A program made the translations under genes and the position numbers. From Nocardioides sp. CFH 31398 (lineage in GTDB: Bacteria; Actinomycetota; Actinomycetes; Propionibacteriales; Nocardioidaceae): DNA of 64,000 nt. Location: positions 50,620 through 114,619 of the forward strand of contig NZ_JAKUHT010000024.1 of the NCBI RefSeq assembly GCF_022436705.1, given 5' to 3'. Below, in pieces: positions 33,447-40,626 of this stretch. Position 1 is the stretch's first letter, and each line of letters begins with the position of its first letter. The notes below the pieces were generated by a model, which did no database searches, was not told where the DNA came from, and saw only the letters and a list, made by a program, of their open reading frames with translations.

Positions 33447-33851
33447 ATGAGCAGCACGCCCGCCCAGCCCTCGAACGACCCCTTGGACGGCCCCCTCGCC
33501 GAGGCCGACCTCGACGCCCTCGTCGACGAGTGGGGCGACTGGGCGGCGGTGGCCGACCTCCTCGACGTGCCGCGCACCCGCGTCGGCACCCTGCTGGCCG
33601 AGCACCGTCTCGCGGGCGCCGTCCCCCGGCCGGGCGCCGGTCAGCAGGTGCCCCTGGCGTTCGTGCAGGACGGCGAGATCGTCAAGGGCCTGCCGGGGCT
33701 GCTGACCGTGCTGCACGACGGCGGGTACGACGACCGCGAGTGCATCGCGTGGCTGTTCACCGACCTCGGGCTGCCGGGGCGCCCCATCGACGCGCTGCGG
33801 GAGAACCGGGGCAGCGAGGTCAAGCGCCGCGCGCAGGCGATGGCGCTCTAG
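33447..33851 (+). CDS. Rv2175c-like winged helix DNA-binding protein
   Basis: A 134-residue protein. It begins with a disordered, Ser/Asp-rich N terminus, then LDALVDEWGDWAAVADLLDVPRTRVGTLLAEHRL, a winged-helix recognition segment, and ends HDGGYDDRECIAWLFTDLGLPGRPIDALRENRGSEVKRRAQAMAL. The fold and the position opposite a PknL-type kinase match Rv2175c, a DNA-binding protein that PknL phosphorylates in M. tuberculosis, which reduces DNA binding. The ATG at 33447 is in frame with the whole conserved region; no ribosome site is obvious. A long 32-bp repeat array begins one base after the stop codon. Confidence 0.82.
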   Translation: MSSTPAQPSNDPLDGPLAEADLDALVDEWGDWAAVADLLDVPRTRVGTLLAEHRLAGAVPRPGAGQQVPLAFVQDGEIVKGLPGLLTVLHDGGYDDRECIAWLFTDLGLPGRPIDALRENRGSEVKRRAQAMAL

Positions 33852-33852
33852 C

Positions 33853-34100
33853 GGACGCCGAGTCGGCCCGGACGCACGCGCCGAGGACGCCGAGTCGGCC
33901 CGGACGCACGCGCTCAGGACGCCGAGTCGGCCCGGACGCACGCGCCTAGGACGCCGAGTCGGCCCGGACGCACGCGCTCAGGACGCCGAGTCGGCCCGGA
34001 CGCACGCGCCTAGGACGCCGAGTCGGCCCGGACGCACGCGCCTAGGACGCCGAGTCGGCCCGGACGCACGCGCCTAGGACGCCGAGTCGGCCCGGACGCT
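33853..34100. repeat. 32-bp tandem repeat array, eight units (family A)
   Basis: The motif GCCGAGTCGG recurs at 33857, 33889, 33921, 33953, 33985, 34017, 34049 and 34081, an exact 32-bp period. The unit core is GAGTCGGCCCGGACGCAC. The last unit is cut short at the end of the minus-strand polyprenyl synthase gene (34100), and the first starts at the preceding stop. GCCGA and TCGGC form a 5-bp inverted pair at the centre. Units differ only in the last few bases. Confidence 0.95.
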
Positions 34101-35176
34101 CAGGCGCTGCGCGACGTCGCGGCAGCCCCGAGGGCGCGCAGGGCCCGGGTGGCCTCGTCGTCCAGCCCGGCACGGTCGAGCGCCGCGTCGGAGAGGGCCA
34201 CCAGCTCGCCGATGGCGTCCTCCACCTGCTGCTGCGCGCCGCTCTCGACGATCAGTCGCTGCAGGCGGCGCAGCGTCGCGGCGTCGTGAGGACGCCCCAG
34301 CGCCGCGGCCAGCTCGTCGGCGTCCCCGGGACGGCCCGCGGCCCGCAGGCCGTCCAGGGCGAGCGCGACGAGGACGGTCTGCTTGCCCTCCACCAGGTCG
34401 TCCCCGGAGGGCTTGCCGGTCACGGCGGGGTCGCCGAAGACGCCGAGCAGGTCGTCGCGGAGCTGGAAGGCCTCGCCGAGCGGGAGCCCGAAGGCGCCGA
34501 GCGCGTCCTGGGTGGCGGCGTCCGCGCCCGCCAGGGCGGCGCCCAGGTGCAGCGGCTGCTCGACGGAGTACTTGGCGGACTTGTAGCGCAGCACGCGCAT
34601 GGCCTCGGAGACGTCCTCGAGCCCGCGGGCCTGCACCGAGATGTCGAGGAACTGGCCGGCGATCACCTCGGTGCGGCACAGGTCGAGGACGTCGAGGGCC
34701 GCCGAGACCCGCTCGGGCTCCAGGCCGCAGCGGCGCAGCAGCTCGTCGGACCAGCTGAGGAGCAGGTCGCCGAGCAGGATCGCCCCGGCGGCGCCGTACT
34801 GCTCGGGGCGCCCGCCCCACCCGGCGGCGCGGTGCTCGGTCTCGAGGGCGCGGTGGGTGGAGGGGCGGCCGCGGCGGGTGTCGGAGGCGTCCATGTAGTC
34901 GTCGTGGACCAGCGCGCTCGCGTGCAGCAGCTCGAGGGAGGCGCACGCCCGCAGCAGCGCGGTCTCGTCCGCCACCTCGGGGCGCACCGCGCGGTAGCCC
35001 CACCAGCAGAACGCCGCCCGCAGCCGCTTGCCGCCGGCGGTCGCCGTGCGGGCGCCGTCCAGCAGCCGGACGGCGTCCGCACCGAGGGGCTCCAGCCGCC
35101 GGGCCATGGCGTCGAGGTGCGCCGTCACCTGCGCGGAGATCGCGGCGCGGAAGTCGGCGTCGTCGCTGTCGGGCAC
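34100..35176 (-). CDS. Polyprenyl diphosphate synthase (IdsA2-like)
   Basis: A 358-residue trans-isoprenyl diphosphate synthase. The first Asp-rich motif is LVHDDYMD near residue 90 and the second is LRDDLLGVFGD near 240, with GKQTVLV after it; both bind Mg2+-diphosphate. TAGGKRLRAAF near 47 is the substrate-binding GKR motif. It joins isopentenyl diphosphate to an allylic primer; product length is set by residues before the first motif (here ALV), but I cannot predict it. Downstream in this gene block a phytoene-desaturase-like gene stands, which makes GGPP synthesis plausible. GTG start, six bases after a TAGCCT hexamer. Confidence 0.9.
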   Translation of the reverse strand: MPDSDDADFRAAISAQVTAHLDAMARRLEPLGADAVRLLDGARTATAGGKRLRAAFCWWGYRAVRPEVADETALLRACASLELLHASALVHDDYMDASDTRRGRPSTHRALETEHRAAGWGGRPEQYGAAGAILLGDLLLSWSDELLRRCGLEPERVSAALDVLDLCRTEVIAGQFLDISVQARGLEDVSEAMRVLRYKSAKYSVEQPLHLGAALAGADAATQDALGAFGLPLGEAFQLRDDLLGVFGDPAVTGKPSGDDLVEGKQTVLVALALDGLRAAGRPGDADELAAALGRPHDAATLRRLQRLIVESGAQQQVEDAIGELVALSDAALDRAGLDDEATRALRALGAAATSRSA

Positions 35177-35182
35177 GAGGCG

Positions 35183-35188
35183 AGGCTA
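35183..35188 (-). promoter_or_regulatory. -10 hexamer TAGCCT (minus strand), likely leaderless start
   Basis: The hexamer ends six bases before the GTG of the polyprenyl synthase gene. Confidence 0.5.
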
Positions 35189-35248
35189 GTCGGGGCGCCG
35201 GTGGACGGTCCGATGGGCGTGCGGGTCGCCTGCCTAGACTCGAGCACC

Positions 35249-36190
35249 GTGGCCGATGACCAGCAGCAGGAGCCGACGGCGACCGTGCCGGAGGCCTTCC
35301 ACGAGCCCCGCGACGCGCGGCGCAGCATCGCCGGCCTGATCGCGGCGGGGGAGCGGTCGTTCTCCTTCGAGTTCATGCCCCCCAAGGACGAGGCCGGCGA
35401 GGCCCAGCTGTGGACGGCGATCAGCGAGCTCGAGCCCTACCGGCCCACCTTCGTCTCCGTGACGTACGGCGCGGGGGGCTCCTCGCGTGACACCACGGTC
35501 CGGGTGACGGGCCGCATCGCGCGCGAGACCTCGATGGTGCCGATGGGCCACCTCACGTGCGTGGGTCACACCGAGGCCGAGCTGCGGTCGATCCTGGCGT
35601 CGTACGCCGACGCGGGGGTGCACAACGTGCTGGCGCTGCGCGGCGACCCCCGGGAGGGCCCCCGGGCGCCCTGGACGCCGACCCGGGGCGGGTTCACCCA
35701 CGCCGAGGAGCTCGTCCGGCTGGCCGCCGAGGGCGGCTTCACCGTCGGCGTCGCCGCGTTCCCCGGCGTCCACCCCGGCGCGGAGTCGATCGAGCGGGAC
35801 ACCGAGGTGCTGCTGTCGAAGCAGCGCGCGGGCGCGGAGTTCGCCATCACCGACATGGTCTTCCGCGCCGCGGACTACGAGGCGCTGCTCGAGCGCTCGG
35901 CGGCGCGCGGCGTGACCTTCCCGATCCTGCCGGGGATCATGCCGATCCTGAACGCCGGCCAGGTGGCGCGCATGGCGGAGCTGTCGGGTCGCGAGCTGCC
36001 GGCCGAGGTCCGCGAGCGGATCGAGCGCCGCGGCGACGACCGGGCGGCCGTCCGGGCCGAGGGCATCGCGATGGCCGCCGAGCTCTGCGAGGAGCTCGTC
36101 GCGGCGGGCGCGCCGGGGCTGCACTTCTACACGCTCAACCGCTCGACGGCGACGCGGGAGATCTTCTCGGCGCTGCGCATCGCCGTCTGA
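35249..36190 (+). CDS. metF: Methylenetetrahydrofolate reductase
   Basis: A 313-residue MTHFR. FSFEFMPPKD near 38-47 carries the catalytic Glu (EFMPPK), VSVTYGAGGSSRDTT and MGHLTCVGHTEAEL bind FAD and folate, LALRGDPREG is the LRGDP motif, and HFYTLNRSTATREI closes the barrel. It reduces 5,10-methylene-THF to 5-methyl-THF with a bound FAD, feeding methionine synthesis. The GTG is eight bases after a TAGACT hexamer. In mycobacteria an MTHFR-like gene (Rv2172c) lies in this place. The stop codon forms part of a 9-bp tandem repeat. Confidence 0.94.
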   Translation: MADDQQQEPTATVPEAFHEPRDARRSIAGLIAAGERSFSFEFMPPKDEAGEAQLWTAISELEPYRPTFVSVTYGAGGSSRDTTVRVTGRIARETSMVPMGHLTCVGHTEAELRSILASYADAGVHNVLALRGDPREGPRAPWTPTRGGFTHAEELVRLAAEGGFTVGVAAFPGVHPGAESIERDTEVLLSKQRAGAEFAITDMVFRAADYEALLERSAARGVTFPILPGIMPILNAGQVARMAELSGRELPAEVRERIERRGDDRAAVRAEGIAMAAELCEELVAAGAPGLHFYTLNRSTATREIFSALRIAV

Positions 36191-36233
36191 GCCGTCCGAG
36201 CCGTCTGAGCCGTCTGAGCCGCCTGAGCCGTCC
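36183..36233. repeat. 9-bp tandem repeat spanning the metF stop codon
   Basis: About five and a half units of GCCGTCTGA (variants GCCGTCCGA, GCCGCCTGA) begin with the last codons and stop of metF and continue for about 43 bases beyond it. The second and further TGA triplets add in-frame stops. Confidence 0.85.
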
Positions 36234-36255
36234 GGGGCGGGCCCGCGGAACGCCC

Positions 36256-37566
36256 TCAGACGGCCGGCACCTCCTGGGCCACCAGGGCGGAGGCGAGGCC
36301 GACGAAGGCCAGGCCCGGTCCCGCCGCGGCGTGGGCGCCGGTCGCGAGCACGCCCGGCACCGGCGTCCGCGGGCCGAGCCGCTGCCGCTGGGTGGCGCGG
36401 CCGTCCCAACGGACCCCGAGCGGTGAGCCGCCCCACCGCTCGGCGCTGGCCCGCGGCGAGAGGTCCAGCCGGGTGACCACGTGGGGGCGGACGTGGAGCC
36501 CGCGCTCGGCGAGCGCCCGCACGGGGTCCTCGGCGCCGCGGCCCCGCGCCAGCACCGTCCAGGCCGCCCCGCCGTCCGGCGCGGACCCCGGCGGCTGGAC
36601 CCGGACGACCAGCAGCGGGTCGCCGTGCAGGACCGTCTCGTGGTGGGCGAGCGGCGGCAGCTCGCCCTCCAGGCCCAGGTGGGAGACCACCGGTGGCATC
36701 GCGGGCTGCGAGGCGGCGACGTACGGGGCGAGGGCGGGCAGCCGCCGCGGGTCGATCGCGCAGACCACGACGTCGGCGTCGACCTCCCCGTCGGCGCTGG
36801 CCACGGCCACGGCGCGGCCGCCGCGCACCACCACGTCGGTCACGGGCGTGCGCAGCCGCACGTCGGCACCGCGCTCGGCGAGCCGGGCGGCGAGGAGCTC
36901 GGTGACCACCGCCATGCCGTGCGGGGTGGTCCAGGTGCCGAAGCGCTGCTCGAGGTGGGCCACGACCCCCGCCCACGCGGGGACGCCGGAGAGGTCGTGG
37001 CCGTCGACGTCGTACGGGTGGGCGGCGACGAGCCGCAGCCGCCGGTCGCGGAGGCCGCGCCGCGCGGCCCGGCGCAGCGAGGTGCGGGACGCGAGCATGC
37101 GGGCCGTCTCCGGACGGCCGACGTCCGGCGACCAGCGCCGCTCGAGCAGGTCGGTGCGCAGGAGCTCCCAGGTCTCGGTGTACGACGCGACGTACGACGC
37201 CCACTGCTCACCGAGGCCGGGGGACAGGGCGTCGGCGGCGCGGACCTGCGCGCCCCGGGAGCCGCCGGGGAGGGCGAGGGACGTGCCGTCGGCGAACCGG
37301 TGCTCGCGGAGCACCTCGAGCTGGACGAGGTCCAGCTCCTTCTCCAGGGGGCGCCCGCTCTTGCGGAACAGGTCGCGCAGCACGGCGGGCAGCAGGGTGT
37401 AGGTCGGGCCGGCGTCCCAGCGGTGCCCGTCCTGCTCGAGGCGGGAGCACGCGCCCCCGGTGACCGCGGCGGCGTCCAGGACGACGACGTCGTGGCCGAG
37501 CCGCACCAGGCGAGCCGCGGCGGCCAGTCCGCCGAACCCGGCGCCCACCACCGCCACCCGCGCCAT
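36256..37566 (-). CDS. FAD-dependent oxidoreductase, phytoene desaturase-like
   Basis: A 436-residue FAD enzyme. It begins RVAVVGAGFGGLAAAARLVRLGHDVVVLDAA, the dinucleotide-binding fold with GxGxxG, followed by TGGACSRLEQDGHRWDAGPT, the GG-doublet region of CrtI-type desaturases and isomerases. The C terminus TGAHAAAGPGLAFVGLAS is the ATG-like FAD-closing motif of the family. It could act on a carotenoid or polyprenyl substrate, fitting the nearby polyprenyl synthase; this is inference. No phytoene synthase gene is in the window. At 436 residues it is shorter than bacterial CrtI (about 500). ATG start, TAGCCT hexamer six bases upstream. Confidence 0.82.
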   Translation of the reverse strand: MARVAVVGAGFGGLAAAARLVRLGHDVVVLDAAAVTGGACSRLEQDGHRWDAGPTYTLLPAVLRDLFRKSGRPLEKELDLVQLEVLREHRFADGTSLALPGGSRGAQVRAADALSPGLGEQWASYVASYTETWELLRTDLLERRWSPDVGRPETARMLASRTSLRRAARRGLRDRRLRLVAAHPYDVDGHDLSGVPAWAGVVAHLEQRFGTWTTPHGMAVVTELLAARLAERGADVRLRTPVTDVVVRGGRAVAVASADGEVDADVVVCAIDPRRLPALAPYVAASQPAMPPVVSHLGLEGELPPLAHHETVLHGDPLLVVRVQPPGSAPDGGAAWTVLARGRGAEDPVRALAERGLHVRPHVVTRLDLSPRASAERWGGSPLGVRWDGRATQRQRLGPRTPVPGVLATGAHAAAGPGLAFVGLASALVAQEVPAV

Positions 37567-37572
37567 GGCGCC

Positions 37573-37578
37573 AGGCTA
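37573..37578 (-). promoter_or_regulatory. -10 hexamer TAGCCT (minus strand), likely leaderless start
   Basis: The hexamer ends six bases before the ATG of the desaturase-like gene. Confidence 0.5.
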
Positions 37579-37657
37579 GGTGGGGCACGGCCGTTCGACG
37601 TGCGCGGCCTCACCCCGACCGGCAGAATGGGCGGTCCACACGGACGCGGGAGGCACC

Positions 37658-38203
37658 ATGGACGACGTCACACGGCCCGAGGTGGTCGCCGGGGCTGCCG
37701 TGGACGCCGGGCCCGCCGCCGATGCGCCACCCGCCTCGGTGCGCGCGGCCTCGACGGTCATGGCGCTGCAGGGCCTGCTGCTCGCCGCCCTCGTCGCGGC
37801 GACCGTGCTGTGGGAGGACGTGCTGGTCACGGCCTGGGCCTCGGACAACCCGGCCGCCAACGCCGTCGTCCAGGAGGGCGGGCTGACCGCGCTCGACGAG
37901 TCGCCGGTCGCCGTCCCCGACTTCGTGCCGCTCGCCGTGGTCGTCTTCCTCACCCTCGTGCCGATCGGCGCGGTGCTCGCCGCGATGCTGCGCCACCGGG
38001 CCGCCTGGGTCCGCTCCTGGCTCACGGCCGGGGCCGCCGGCGGCGTGCTGGCCGCCGTGCTGGCCACGCGGACCGGCGCGCCGCTCGCCTTCACGGTCCT
38101 CGCCGTCCTCGCCGGCGTCACCTGCGTCGCGCTCCTCGCCTGCCTGTGGCACCCCGCGACGACCCGGTGGCTCGCCCGCCCGGCCCGGGTCGCGACGGCC
38201 TGA
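37658..38203 (+). CDS. Hypothetical membrane protein with four helices
   Basis: A 181-residue membrane protein, not recognised. The N-terminal 35 residues are Asp/Ala/Pro-rich. Four helices follow: ASTVMALQGLLLAALVAATVLW, FVPLAVVVFLTLVPIGAVLAAML, LTAGAAGGVLAAVLA and FTVLAVLAGVTCVALLACLW. A loop between helices one and two (about 75-103) holds acidic residues. No enzyme or transport motif is visible. ATG 37658 has GGGAGG at good spacing, preferred over the long frame upstream. A hairpin follows the stop. Divergent from the desaturase-like gene; function is unknown. Confidence 0.75.
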   Translation: MDDVTRPEVVAGAAVDAGPAADAPPASVRAASTVMALQGLLLAALVAATVLWEDVLVTAWASDNPAANAVVQEGGLTALDESPVAVPDFVPLAVVVFLTLVPIGAVLAAMLRHRAAWVRSWLTAGAAGGVLAAVLATRTGAPLAFTVLAVLAGVTCVALLACLWHPATTRWLARPARVATA

Positions 38204-38233
38204 CACCCTCCTCCACCCGCACGGTGGAGGGTG
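38204..38233 (+). terminator. Terminator-like hairpin
   Basis: CACCCTCCTCCACC pairs with GGTGGAGGGTG, with a three-base bulge, immediately after the stop of the membrane protein gene. Confidence 0.6.
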
Positions 38234-38270
38234 CTTGACCCGGGCCGTCGGCCGACCTACTCTTGACTCA

Positions 38271-38286
38271 TCGAACACGCGTTCGA
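38271..38286. promoter_or_regulatory. LexA operator (SOS box)
   Basis: TCGAACACGCGTTCGA is a 16-bp site with two perfect half-sites TCGAAC and GTTCGA separated by four bases, the Gram-positive/actinobacterial LexA consensus. A -35-like TTGACT stands at 38263-38268, two bases before it, so a repressor here would cover the promoter of the gene at 38405. Confidence 0.8.
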
Positions 38287-38404
38287 TCGACCGCGGTGGC
38301 GTCGCCTCGACCCCGGCGTCACCGCGGTCAACCCCCGGGTCGAGTCCCCGTTCCCCGACGGGCGGTCGGCGCCGCCCGCACCTCGCACCCGGAGGAGCCA
38401 GCGC

Positions 38405-38875
38405 ATGCGACCCGAGCCGTTCCTGCACCCCCAGGCCCTGCCGGCCACGACGCACGCCTACCTCGACCGGTCGGCGGCGTCGCTGGCGGAGGCGGTGGCC
38501 ACGCCCGACGTGCGTCGCCGCTACGCCACCGCGCACGTCTCCGCCCTCCAGGCTGCGGCCGCGCTGCTGGCGGCCAGGGCCAACCCCGACCCGCGTCGGC
38601 GGCAGCGCAACGCCTGGGTGCTGCTCACCCGGGTGGCGCCCGAGCTCACGGAGTGGGCCCAGTTCTTCGCGGCCGGTGCCCCGAAGCGGGCCGCGGCCGA
38701 GGCGGGTGCGCGGGACGCCGTCACCGAGCGCGAGGCCGACGACCTCGTCCGCGACGCCGACCGCTTCCTCGCCACGGTCGAGTCCGCCCTGGGCCTGGTG
38801 CCCCACCGGACGGGCCCGCAGCGCACGGCGGTCGCGGGCCGCGTGCTGCACGACCTCGAGCGGCCGTCCGCCTAG
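38405..38875 (+). CDS. SAV_6107-type HEPN domain protein
   Basis: A 156-residue all-helical protein matching the SAV_6107 HEPN family that lies near dcw genes in actinomycetes. Helices include LDRSAASLAEAVA, RRRYATAHVSALQAAAALLAAR and RNAWVLLTRVAPELTEWAQFFAAGAPKRAAAEAG. HEPN proteins can be RNases with an RxxxxH motif; here R55xxxxH-like residues are not clearly present, so nuclease activity is not supported. ATG 38405 is preceded by GGAGGAG. A perfect LexA box lies 118 bases upstream, so the gene is probably induced by DNA damage. Confidence 0.8.
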   Translation: MRPEPFLHPQALPATTHAYLDRSAASLAEAVATPDVRRRYATAHVSALQAAAALLAARANPDPRRRQRNAWVLLTRVAPELTEWAQFFAAGAPKRAAAEAGARDAVTEREADDLVRDADRFLATVESALGLVPHRTGPQRTAVAGRVLHDLERPSA

Positions 38876-38924
38876 CGGGCCCGTGCCGCCGTCGGGCGGA
38901 GCCGCCCGGACGCCCGTCCGACAC

Positions 38925-38930
38925 TAGGGT
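38925..38930 (+). promoter_or_regulatory. -10 hexamer TAGGGT, likely leaderless start
   Basis: The hexamer ends six bases before the ATG of the methyltransferase gene; no ribosome site. Confidence 0.5.
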
Positions 38931-38936
38931 GGGCGC

Positions 38937-39686
38937 ATGCCCGCGCCGACACCCGAGCGACCCTCCGAACGTCGCGGCGCCGCGCGGACGACCGTGCTGT
39001 GGGCGACGCTGCGCGACGCGCTGCCGTCGGAGCCGGGCGACGTCCTCGACGTCGGGGGCGGTACCGGGGGTCTCGCCGTCCGCGTCGCCGAGCTCGGCCA
39101 CCGTGTGACCGTCGTCGACCCCAGCCCCGACGCCCTCGCCATGCTGGCCCGCCGCGCCGACGAGCGAGGTGTCGCCGACCGGGTCCGCGGCGTCCAGGGC
39201 GACCTCGCCGACCTGGGCTCGGTCGAGCCCGTGGACGCCGTCCTCTGCCACGGCGTGCTGGAGGTGGCACCGGACCCCGCGGCCGCCCTCGGCGCCCTCG
39301 CCGGGTGCCTGCGCGCAGACGGCGTCCTCAGCCTCGTCGTGGCCCAGCGCTACGCGGCGGTCCTCGCCCGGGCCATGGCCGGCCACCTGGTGGCCGCACG
39401 CGAGCTGCTCGCCGCCGGACCGGGCGACGTCCCCGCCGGTGGCCCGGGACGGGGCCGTCGGTTCACCCACGAGGAGCTGCGCCCGCTGCTGGGCGACGCC
39501 GGGCTGGACGTCGTGTCGGTCCACGGCGTGCGCGTGTTCGCGGACCTCGTGCCGGGGGCCCTGCTCGACCTCGAGCCGGGTGCCGCGCAAGCCCTCGTCG
39601 AGCTGGAGCAGGCCGCCGCCGCGCGCCCGGAGCTCTTCCCGCTCGCCACCCAGCTGCACGTGGTCGCACGCGGCGCGCGGACCTGA
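38937..39686 (+). CDS. Class I SAM-dependent methyltransferase
   Basis: A 249-residue enzyme with the SAM-binding loop DVLDVGGGTGGLAVRVAELGH near 36-56, motif II VTVVDPSPDALAML, and the motif IV region VDAVLCHGVLEVAPDP. The C-terminal half has GRRFTHEELRPLLGDAGLDVVSVHGVRVFADLVPG. Order and spacing resemble CmoM/UbiE-like methyltransferases, but the acceptor is unknown. It lies between the HEPN gene and DUF3040, as in other actinomycetes. ATG 38937 follows TAGGGT by six bases. Its last part overlaps nothing. Confidence 0.85.
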   Translation: MPAPTPERPSERRGAARTTVLWATLRDALPSEPGDVLDVGGGTGGLAVRVAELGHRVTVVDPSPDALAMLARRADERGVADRVRGVQGDLADLGSVEPVDAVLCHGVLEVAPDPAAALGALAGCLRADGVLSLVVAQRYAAVLARAMAGHLVAARELLAAGPGDVPAGGPGRGRRFTHEELRPLLGDAGLDVVSVHGVRVFADLVPGALLDLEPGAAQALVELEQAAAARPELFPLATQLHVVARGART

Positions 39687-39816
39687 ACGACCGGCCCCCG
39701 ATCGGGGGACTGCTGATTTCCCCACCTTGGGTACCGTCGGGGTCGGAGGCTGCCTAGAATTGCCGCCTCATCCTCTTCGGGGTCCGACCGGACCCTCGTG
39801 TACCTGGGAGGTCCCC

Positions 39817-40275
39817 TTGCCGCTCTCGGAAGAGGAGCTGCGCATGCTCGAGCAGATGGAGCGCGCGCTGGTCGAGGAGGACCCGAAGCTGGCCTCCACG
39901 CTGCGGGGCACGACCTTGCGCCGCGCGGCTCGCCGTCGCGCGATCGGGGCCGGGGTGGTCTTCCTCGGCGGCATCGCCGTCATGCTCGGCGGCGCGGTGT
40001 CCGGCTACACCGTCATCGGCGTCGTCGGGTTCGTGATCATGCTGGCCTCCGCCACGCTCGGCATCGCGGCCATCCGCAGCCGTCAGCAGGTCGGCGACGG
40101 TGGCCCGTCCGACGCGGCTCACGAGCCCACCGGCGGCCCGTTCACCGTCATCGAGGGCGGACGCAGCCGCGGCCGCAACCGTCAGCGCCGCCAGCGCGAG
40201 CGCTCCTCCGGCTCCTTCATGGAGCGCATGGAGGAGCGGTGGCGCCGACGCCGCGAGGGCGGCCAGGGCTTCTAG
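39817..40275 (+). CDS. DUF3040 membrane protein
   Basis: A 152-residue protein starting at TTG (39817) after GGGAGGT; the conserved start sequence PLSEEELRMLEQMERALVEEDPKLASTL is diagnostic for DUF3040. Two hydrophobic helices follow (AIGAGVVFLGGIAVMLGGAVSG and VIGVVGFVIMLASATLGIAAI). The C terminus is Arg-rich and disordered (RSRGRNRQRRQRERSSG) and ends EERWRRRREGG. These proteins are typical of actinobacterial dcw surroundings; no function is established. A TAGAAT hexamer at about 39754 may be the -10 element. The gene converges with the transglutaminase-like gene across a repeat-rich gap. Confidence 0.9.
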   Translation: MPLSEEELRMLEQMERALVEEDPKLASTLRGTTLRRAARRRAIGAGVVFLGGIAVMLGGAVSGYTVIGVVGFVIMLASATLGIAAIRSRQQVGDGGPSDAAHEPTGGPFTVIEGGRSRGRNRQRRQRERSSGSFMERMEERWRRRREGGQGF

Positions 40276-40292
40276 CCCACCACCCGCACACC

Positions 40293-40370
40293 GCCGAGTC
40301 GGCCCGAACGCACCCGCTGAGCGCGCCGAGTCGGCCCGGACGCACCCGCTGAGCGCGCCGATCGGCCACC
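40293..40370. repeat. 32-bp repeat, family A, two and a half units
   Basis: GCCGAGTCGG stands at 40293 and 40325 and a damaged copy (GCCGATCGG) at 40357, again 32 bp apart. The unit core GAGTCGGCCCGAACGCAC differs in one base from the copy at 33.9 kb. Confidence 0.85.
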
Positions 40371-40382
40371 GTCACCATCGCC

Positions 40383-40401
40383 GGTCGAGCTTGTCGAGAC
40401 C
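40383..40401. repeat. GGTCGAGCTTGTCGAGACC element
   Basis: A 19-bp imperfect inverted repeat, followed by TTCGACGGG. From memory, similar GGTCTCGACAAGCTCGACC-type elements are scattered in intergenic spaces of several actinobacteria; I cannot verify copy number here. Confidence 0.5.
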
Positions 40402-40442
40402 TTCGACGGGAAGACCTACCACCCGGGGATCTTGCCCAGGCT

Positions 40443-40610
40443 GCGCAGACGTGCCGACTCGACCCCGTGCGGCTGAGCAGATGTGCCGACTCGACCCCGT
40501 ACGCCTGCACAGACGTGCCGACTCGACGCCGTACGGCTGCGCAGACGTGCCGACTCGACCCCGTACGCCTGCGCCGATGTGCCGACTCGACCCCGTACGG
40601 CGGGGGTGCC
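40443..40610. repeat. 32-bp tandem repeat array, five units (family B)
   Basis: GCCGACTCGA (or its start) recurs at 40453, 40485, 40517, 40549 and 40581, an exact 32-bp period. The unit reads GCAGACGTGCCGACTCGA plus a CCCCGTACG-type tail. On the opposite strand it is TCGAGTCGGCACGTCTGC, which shares GAGTCGGC and most following positions with family A, so the two families are related and here point toward each other. Confidence 0.9.
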
Positions 40611-40626
40611 GGCTCGGCGGGCCCGC

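Larger units (their letters stand above)
40276..40626. other. Intergenic region of 351 bases made of repeats
   Basis: Between convergent genes this gap holds, in order, two and a half family A units, a GGTCGAGC-type element and five family B units, with almost no unique sequence. No gene and no obvious terminator other than these were seen. Confidence 0.8.

Noticed and set aside
33853..34100. CRISPR array
   Set aside because: The 32-bp units abut directly with no unique spacers and there are no cas genes.
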